DNA from: CAVRUZ01 sp963724495
GTDB taxonomy: Bacteria > Actinomycetota > Actinomycetes > Propionibacteriales > DAIQRJ01
Assembly (NCBI GenBank): GCA_963724495.1
Contig: CAVRUZ010000006.1
Location: 496,001-560,000, forward strand
Reading direction: 5' to 3'
DNA: 64,000 nucleotides
Part shown: positions 59,300-64,000 of the stretch, piece by piece
Position numbering within the stretch: position 1 is the stretch's first letter
Layout of the letters: each line of letters opens with the position of its first letter
The notes under the pieces: model-generated
What the model saw: the letters and a program-made list of their open reading frames with translations, nothing else
What the model was told of the DNA's origin: nothing
The model's database searches: none
Made by a program: the position numbers and the translations under genes

Positions 59300-60165
59300 G
59301 ATTGCCCTGCCTCATAAGTCCGCGCCGGGACCGCCCGCAGCCACAGGCCCAGCGGGACGAGGGTCGCTGCGGCGAGTACGACGAACAGCACGACGCCAGC
59401 CAGGGTCGCCACGTCGGAGGCGGGATCGGCGCGGTGTCCGAACCACTGGTCGACCGCGACGCCGATGGCCTCGACCATCCAGAAGACCAGCCCGGCTCCG
59501 GCGAGGAAGACGCCGGACGGTCGGCGTTGCCAGAGCAGCACCCCCACGATCCCCAGGGCGGGCAGCCAGATCGCGAGGTCCTGGACGTAGATTGGGTTGG
59601 TGGTCAGGCCGGTCCCGTCCAGGAAGCCGGGCGGGTCCTCACCCAGGTCGGGTACGACGACCCGTAGCCAGGCGAGCGCGTTGAGTGCGACGACGGTCAG
59701 GATGAACACGGCGATGCCGCGCGCGGGCAGTCCGTTGCCCGGCGCTAGTAGCGGCATCGGGTCGAGGAGCGCGCTGACCAGGGACCACAGCGACAGCCCG
59801 AGCAGGGCGACGTAGGCCAGGAACAGCTCGTTGAACGGGGTGGCGTAGACCAGCAGGGTGGCGTTGTAGGTGAGGTAGGCGAGCGCGCCGATCAGGGCGG
59901 CCCGTCCCCGGACCGAGCCCCGGGTCGTAGTGACCAGCCCGACCGCGAGCACGGGGAGGGCCAGCGCGAACATGGTGAGCGCTGTGCCGCGCGCGGAGCC
60001 GTTCATCACCGGCGTGCCGTTGAGGATTCCGTCCACGAAGAACGTGGGGACGGCAGCGACCACCACCAGCGCGGCCAGGGCGGCGCTGAGGCGCTGGGTT
60101 CGGCGGCTCACACCCTCGGCGGACCGTGGGACATCGTCAATCAGTGTCATCGGCATCGCCATCAC
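59296..60165 (-). CDS. Polytopic membrane protein
   Basis: 289 residues with about eight membrane helices (for example LSAALAALVVVAAVPTFFVDG, ALTMFALALPVLAVGLV, LFLAYVALLGLSLWSLVSAL, GIAVFILTVVALNALAWL, VLFVVLAAATLVPLGLWLRA). No catalytic motif seen. Overlaps both neighbours by 4 nt, so three proteins are made as a unit. Transport, sensing or lipid roles are all possible. Confidence 0.75.
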   Translation of the reverse strand: MMAMPMTLIDDVPRSAEGVSRRTQRLSAALAALVVVAAVPTFFVDGILNGTPVMNGSARGTALTMFALALPVLAVGLVTTTRGSVRGRAALIGALAYLTYNATLLVYATPFNELFLAYVALLGLSLWSLVSALLDPMPLLAPGNGLPARGIAVFILTVVALNALAWLRVVVPDLGEDPPGFLDGTGLTTNPIYVQDLAIWLPALGIVGVLLWQRRPSGVFLAGAGLVFWMVEAIGVAVDQWFGHRADPASDVATLAGVVLFVVLAAATLVPLGLWLRAVPARTYEAGQS

Positions 60166-60599
60166 GTCCTTCGCGCCGCGGTCGGACGAGGAGGTGCTGG
60201 GTTCCCTCGGTCATTCGATGAAGCCGCTTCTGTCTGCCGCGCTGGTGTCCACGTCACGACGAGCGCACCGGTCACGAGGTAGATCACCTGCAGGAAGTGG
60301 AACCCACGGATCGAAGCGACCTCTCCGATGATCCAGAACATCATGATGGTTCCGGCGACGATGCTCGCGAGCTGCCAGCCGTCGCTGCGTTTCACCAGCG
60401 CGGCCGCGGCGATCAGGGAGCTGCCACCGACGACGGCCATCAGGATCACGCCCGGGAAGTAGTTGCTGGGGAAGTCGGTGTTCCGGACCCAGGACGCCTG
60501 CTCGGGAATCCAGTCCGTCATCAGCGCGAGACCCCCGCCCGTGGCGCTCAAGCCGTTGAACAGCAGCAGCCCGAGCAGGATCTTGCTCTTGCGGTTCAT
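60162..60599 (-). CDS. Four-helix membrane protein
   Basis: 145 residues: ILLGLLLFNGLSATGGGLALM, YFPGVILMAVVGGSSLIAAAAL, ASIVAGTIMMFWIIGEVASI and FLQVIYLVTGALVVTW, then a hydrophilic tail. Helix 1 carries the FNGLSATGGG pattern common in small actinobacterial membrane proteins. Function unknown. Co-translated with the 289-residue protein. Confidence 0.72.
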   Translation of the reverse strand: MNRKSKILLGLLLFNGLSATGGGLALMTDWIPEQASWVRNTDFPSNYFPGVILMAVVGGSSLIAAAALVKRSDGWQLASIVAGTIMMFWIIGEVASIRGFHFLQVIYLVTGALVVTWTPARQTEAASSNDRGNPAPPRPTAARRT

Positions 60600-60650
60600 C
60601 GCGCCTCCATCGGCGGGAGTAGGTGGGGGTGGTGACTCCGCGTGACGACG

Positions 60651-61271
60651 TCAACGTTCGTCAGTCCGTCCATGAAGCTCGGCTTGGGGGTGCGTCGGTG
60701 GGGCGACTTCCGCGTGCTGAAGGTCGCGCTCACGCGGACGCGTCGTCACCTCTGGACCTGCTCCGTTATTCACGGGGCGAGGTGGCTCCGCGACTGCGGT
60801 CGTGAGCTCGGGGCGTCGGTGACGACGCAGCATGGTCCACACGTCGGTGGGGAAGTCCTGGGTGAACAGGAAGGCGATGCCTGCGGCCAGGACGACGTTC
60901 GGGACCTCCTCCAGCCCCAGCGGTGTGATGCCGATCAGGAACAAGATTGCGGCGAGCAGGCCCCACTTGACGGCGCGACCTCGGCTGAGGATGAGGGCAG
61001 CGGTGACGGTTTCGAAGCTGAGCATGAAGATGCCGAAGACCAGGGGGTTCGGCTCGGTCAACCACGTTCCGATGTCGCGATAGATCACCCACGGTGCATC
61101 GGCGGCGAAGTCGACGTAACTCTGAGGGTTCGTGAAGATGAGCCCTCCGTGGATACCCAGGCCCATCACACCGAAGAAGAGACCGACGAAGATCCGCGCG
61201 GGATGCGGCCTCCAGACACAGAACGCTGCCACCGCAACGGTGAACGCTCCCCAGATGAGGAATCCCTGCAT
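60651..61271 (-). CDS. Membrane protein
   Basis: 206 residues with five or so helices (FLIWGAFTVAVAAFCVW, IFVGLFFGVMGLGIHGGLIF, PLVFGIFMLSFETVTAALIL, WGLLAAILFLIGITPLGLEEV, VVLAAGIAFLF) and a Pro/Arg-rich tail. No named family. First gene of the block, 51 nt before the next, so likely its promoter-proximal member. Two weak DosR-like motifs lie upstream. Confidence 0.7.
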   Translation of the reverse strand: MQGFLIWGAFTVAVAAFCVWRPHPARIFVGLFFGVMGLGIHGGLIFTNPQSYVDFAADAPWVIYRDIGTWLTEPNPLVFGIFMLSFETVTAALILSRGRAVKWGLLAAILFLIGITPLGLEEVPNVVLAAGIAFLFTQDFPTDVWTMLRRHRRPELTTAVAEPPRPVNNGAGPEVTTRPRERDLQHAEVAPPTHPQAELHGRTDER

Positions 61272-61327
61272 GACGACCCCCTACGGTCTGTGACCACGCT
61301 AGGCAGCGCTCGAGGTCTCGAAGCAGT

Positions 61328-61364
61328 GCCGAAGGTCCCCGTGCCGCATCGCCAAAGTCCTCAC
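61328..61364. promoter_or_regulatory. Weak DosR-like motifs upstream of membrane block
   Basis: GTGCCGAAGGTCCC at about 61327-61340 and ATCGCCAAAGTCCT at about 61348-61361, half-conserved against GGGACTAAAGTCCC. Proposed only because stronger copies occur 1.8 kb away. Confidence 0.25.
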
Positions 61365-61757
61365 CACGGGCCTCCCGCGGCGGGCGCCGGCCGACCGGCT
61401 CAGGCATGCCGCGGGCGCTCGGCCGCACTCACCGACAGCGGTGCGACCCGCCTGAGAAGACCGGATGCGGGGGACTGGGATGCTGGTGCGGCGCCGAGCA
61501 AACCGCAACCGCATTCGGTTGGCTGAGCGGAGTGAGTCGATCGAGGACATGACAAATCGGTGTATTGGGGGCTGGGCCGCATGGATCAATGGCACCCGAC
61601 TCACTCGCTGCAACGTTCACCTCCCTGGACCATTGGGGGATCGCCACGGCGCAACGCCGAGAAGGCAGAGTCAGCTCACATCACAGGCTGAAGGGCTGCG
61701 CCAGTCCACATACCACCCAAAGTGAGTAACCAACTGAGTAACCGTCCCACCGGGATC
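61365..61757. other. Intergenic region between membrane block and transposase remnant
   Basis: About 390 nt with no gene I can support. It holds the second copy of the direct repeat at 61723-61742 and nothing else that I recognise. Confidence 0.4.
61723..61742 (+). repeat. Direct repeat, copy 2
   Basis: TGAGTAACCAACTGAGTAAC, partner of 56423-56442, same orientation. Confidence 0.4.
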
Positions 61758-62015
61758 GTGCAGAAACCGGTGGACGACCTGCGCCAGACTGCGCCCCGGG
61801 GACCTGGCCGATCCCAACCAGGGCGTGAATGCCGCATTGCGACGGCTGGCTCGGCGCTGCCAGCTGCTGGCCGACGAAATCACCGACGCCAACACCGACC
61901 TGGCGGCCTGGTCGCCCACGCCGCACCCGCACTCCTCATCGGCGAGGACCACATCTTCCCGACGCTGCCCACAGCAGTCGAAGCATTTCGACGTTGGCAG
62001 GCCGAGCAGCAGTGA
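61758..62015 (+). pseudogene. IS110-type transposase remnant
   Basis: VNAALRRLARRCQLLADEIT and, after a one-base shift, LVAHAAPALL resemble the middle helical part of IS110-family transposases that precedes their GVG motif. The RuvC-like and serine catalytic domains are absent. Without longer similarity the assignment stays tentative. Confidence 0.4.
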
Positions 62016-62040
62016 CTTGGGCGGCTTCCCGGACAGGAAG

Positions 62041-63012
62041 CTAGACGAGGATCTCGGCCAACGGTCGTCGAGGAGTCTGCGGAACCGGCGCGTTGGCCGG
62101 CGCCCAGCCGAGCCTCAGCACGATCTGCGGGCACAAGGTGCCGTCTAGGACGGTCTCCTGAACCGCGCGACGAGTCGCCCGATTCTCCAGCGCCTGGCTG
62201 ACCGCGCAGCTAGCCAAACCCTGCTGGGTTGCCTGCAGGAGAACGGCACTGAGCGCCTCCCCGGCCCGCAGCTGGGACAGTCGGTCGTCCGAGGCCGTGC
62301 CCAGCACCATCAAGATTGCTCCATCGCCTTGGCCGGGCTCGCCGCTAGAAAGATCGCCAGGTGGAAACCTCCGACCCGCGGGGACCTTCGCCTTGTGGTC
62401 GAGCAGGAGGCTGGACGGGGGAATCCCGGCTGGTCCTTCAGTCCTGGTCCACTGTGCCAACTCTGCGTGATACCCAGGCACCTGTTCCTGTGCGGCAGCA
62501 GCCGCAGCGGCAACCGCATGGAGAACCTTTGCCGCCCCTGGATCGCTGACCGACCGCAGCACCGCCCCCTGATCTGAAGCACCATCGATGAGTTGTCGGA
62601 CGAACGCCTGCGGGACGGGCCACTCGGTGAACGGCCGACGATCAGTGCGCCGCTTGGTGATGGCCGCGAGGAGCGCAGGGTTGCCGGCGCCCGTGGCTCT
62701 AGTCTTCAGCTCCACCGTTGCCAGGTGATCAGGGTTCTCGGCATTAGGGAAGCGACGCACCGTAATGTGCCAACTCTCAGAAAGGGCAAGCCTTAGGTGA
62801 TGGAGGGCGGCACCGCAGCTCAGCAGGAGATCCCTCCCATCGACGTCGGTGGCATGCAACCTCCGACTACGGTCCGCGTACAGATCCACTCGGTCCTTGC
62901 CCACTCGAAACCGCCAGGGTTGGCTGTTGTGTATCGACGGTGCGTGTCCCGCCGTCTGAACGGCCTCGACTAGGACGTCCTCACGGAGCTTCCTGGTGCT
63001 CATCCCGACCAC
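62041..63012 (-). CDS. Acg-family nitroreductase
   Basis: 323 residues: twin nitroreductase-like halves. HAPSIHNSQPWRFRVGKDRVDLYAD is the hallmark start of Acg/Rv2032-type proteins, then ITKRRTDRRPFTEWPVP, and GEALSAVLLQATQQGLASCAVSQALE near the end. Acg homologues bind FMN in a closed pocket and act as FMN storage or reductase proteins; mycobacterial ones belong to the DosR dormancy regulon. Divergent from the alcohol dehydrogenase, with a shared 259-nt promoter region. Confidence 0.88.
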   Translation of the reverse strand: MVGMSTRKLREDVLVEAVQTAGHAPSIHNSQPWRFRVGKDRVDLYADRSRRLHATDVDGRDLLLSCGAALHHLRLALSESWHITVRRFPNAENPDHLATVELKTRATGAGNPALLAAITKRRTDRRPFTEWPVPQAFVRQLIDGASDQGAVLRSVSDPGAAKVLHAVAAAAAAAQEQVPGYHAELAQWTRTEGPAGIPPSSLLLDHKAKVPAGRRFPPGDLSSGEPGQGDGAILMVLGTASDDRLSQLRAGEALSAVLLQATQQGLASCAVSQALENRATRRAVQETVLDGTLCPQIVLRLGWAPANAPVPQTPRRPLAEILV

Positions 63013-63101
63013 TTCCTCTTGCTCCGGTTCGCCGGTGGGCGGACCTCACCTCATGCTCACCCTCGGGAATTGGCGGCACAATGGACCGTGGTCACAGGGC
63101 A

Positions 63102-63121
63102 AAGGGAACTTGGTCCCCCTT
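63102..63121. promoter_or_regulatory. DosR-like box 1
   Basis: AAGGGAACTTGGTCCCCCTT, an imperfect palindrome matching GGGACTTTAGTCCC at 11 of 14 core positions. Lies between the nitroreductase and alcohol dehydrogenase genes. Binding by a DosR-type regulator is inferred; that regulator is not in this window. Confidence 0.45.
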
Positions 63122-63176
63122 CAGCCAGTCCAGCCCACCCGCCCAGTGGAGACCTGGTGCCCTTCGCCTGCCGGGC

Positions 63177-63194
63177 AATGACCAAAGTCCCTAC
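63177..63194. promoter_or_regulatory. DosR-like box 2
   Basis: AATGACCAAAGTCCCTAC, core 11 of 14 against GGGACTAAAGTCCC. It lies 78 nt before the alcohol dehydrogenase start, a usual distance for activation. Confidence 0.45.
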
Positions 63195-63271
63195 ACGTTC
63201 GGTGCCAGGGCGGACGATCCTCGGGGTGCAGGCCGAAGAATCAGCCTGTCGGCTTTTTCTCAGGAGGAAGA

Positions 63272-64000
63272 ATGAAGGCTCTGGTGTACCACGGTCCGAA
63301 CAGCAAGAGCTGGGACGAAGTCCCCGACCCCGTACTCCGGGACGCGACCGATGCGATCGTCCGGATCGACACGACCACGATCTGTGGCACCGACCTGCAC
63401 ATCCTCAAGGGCGACGTACCAGCGGTCACCGAGGGCCGGATCCTGGGTCACGAAGGAGTGGGCACGGTCGTCGCAGTGGGTTCGTCGGTCCGCAACCACT
63501 CGGTCGGCGACCGCGTCATCATCGCGTGTATCAGTTCGTGTGGGACATGTGCGTACTGCCGCAGCGGCAACCCTTCGCACTGTCTCGCCGACGAGGGCGC
63601 AGTCGGGATCGGCTGGATCCTCGGTCACCTCATCGATGGGACCCAGGCTGAGATGGTGCGTATTCCGTTCGCGGACAACTCGCTCACCGAGCTGCCTGAA
63701 ACCGTGACCGACGAGGAAGGGATTCTGTTGTCGGACATCTTCCCGACAGGCTTCGAGATCGGAGTCCAGTATGGGCGGGTCAAGCCAGGAGACACCGTCG
63801 CGGTCATCGGTGCGGGTCCGGTCGGACTGGCGGTCATCGCCACCGCCGGCCTCTACGGCGCCGCGCAGATCGTGGCGATCGACCTCGACGAGAACCGGCT
63901 GGAGATGGCCAAGCAGGTCGGCGCCACGCATTGCGTCAACTCCGGGGCTCCCGACTGGGTGGAGCAGGTGCTCGCGCTCACCGACGGCTACGGGGTCGAT
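63272..64000 (+). CDS. Zinc-dependent alcohol dehydrogenase, C-terminus cut by window edge
   Basis: 243 codons to the edge. MDR family: catalytic zinc ligands in TTICGTDLHILKGDV and ILGHEGVGTVVAVG; structural zinc cysteines in CISSCGTCAYCRSGNPSHC; cofactor site VAVIGAGPVGLAVIATAGLY with VAIDLDENRL, acidic residue favouring NAD. An excellent ribosome binding site (AGGAGG at 63262) precedes ATG 63272. Possibly an NAD-dependent alcohol or aldehyde reductase under hypoxia, judging from the DosR-like boxes. Confidence 0.9.
   Translation, partial: MKALVYHGPNSKSWDEVPDPVLRDATDAIVRIDTTTICGTDLHILKGDVPAVTEGRILGHEGVGTVVAVGSSVRNHSVGDRVIIACISSCGTCAYCRSGNPSHCLADEGAVGIGWILGHLIDGTQAEMVRIPFADNSLTELPETVTDEEGILLSDIFPTGFEIGVQYGRVKPGDTVAVIGAGPVGLAVIATAGLYGAAQIVAIDLDENRLEMAKQVGATHCVNSGAPDWVEQVLALTDGYGVD

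Overview
The window comes from a high-GC actinobacterium. It reads as one chromosome segment of Actinomycetia with strong mycobacterial synteny (for example the order holB, topA, helicase, tad cluster, acs, nudix, nth, crp, ridA, ponA2, metallophosphoesterase). A fused MFS-thymidylate kinase, a membrane H+-pyrophosphatase and a CYTH-CHAD-like protein point away from Mycobacterium itself, towards Frankiales/Sporichthyales/Nakamurellales-like lineages; I cannot place it closer. Many genes appear to start without a leader: a TANNNT-like -10 box lies only 6-8 nt before the start codon.

Layout. 1-13.5 kb: purine biosynthesis (purF, purL, purQ, purS, purC, purB, all on the minus strand), interrupted by an SCP-M20 peptidase fusion, a kinase-like phosphotransferase, a large ECF sigma factor with a membrane and Pro/Thr-rich tail, and a diguanylate cyclase. 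13.5-24 kb: replication block on the minus strand (holB, MFS-tmk, CYTH-CHAD-like, topA), a DUF7059-type methyltransferase and an orphan UreF-like protein. 24-27 kb: three tandem double-GNAT acetyltransferases, each with its own leaderless promoter. 27-32.6 kb: H+-pyrophosphatase and, divergently, a DUF1998-type DEAD-box helicase with a small membrane protein. 32.6-38.2 kb: a translationally coupled tad/Flp pilus-like operon (CpaE/TadZ, TadA, TadB, TadC, two pilin-like peptides, two TadE-like proteins), followed by a candidate 6C-type small RNA with a strong terminator hairpin. 38.7-56.1 kb: housekeeping and metabolic genes (acs, two luciferase-like oxidoreductases, SpoU methyltransferase, nudix, nth, crp, ridA, ponA2, yqeY, metallophosphoesterase).

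56.3-64 kb is accessory. It starts at tRNA-Pro(CGG), has a decayed tyrosine recombinase abutting the tRNA 3' end, a decayed alpha/beta hydrolase, a four-gene block dominated by membrane proteins, an IS110-like remnant, an Acg-type nitroreductase and a zinc alcohol dehydrogenase. The promoter region shared by the last two carries two palindromes resembling the DosR dormancy box, suggesting a hypoxia-responsive unit.

A recurring feature is single-base indels, mostly missing G or C in short GC runs, that split otherwise intact genes (purL, sigma factor tail, two methyltransferases, TadE, serine hydrolase, ponA2 tail). They look mainly like sequence errors of a draft assembly, so composite coordinates are given for those genes.
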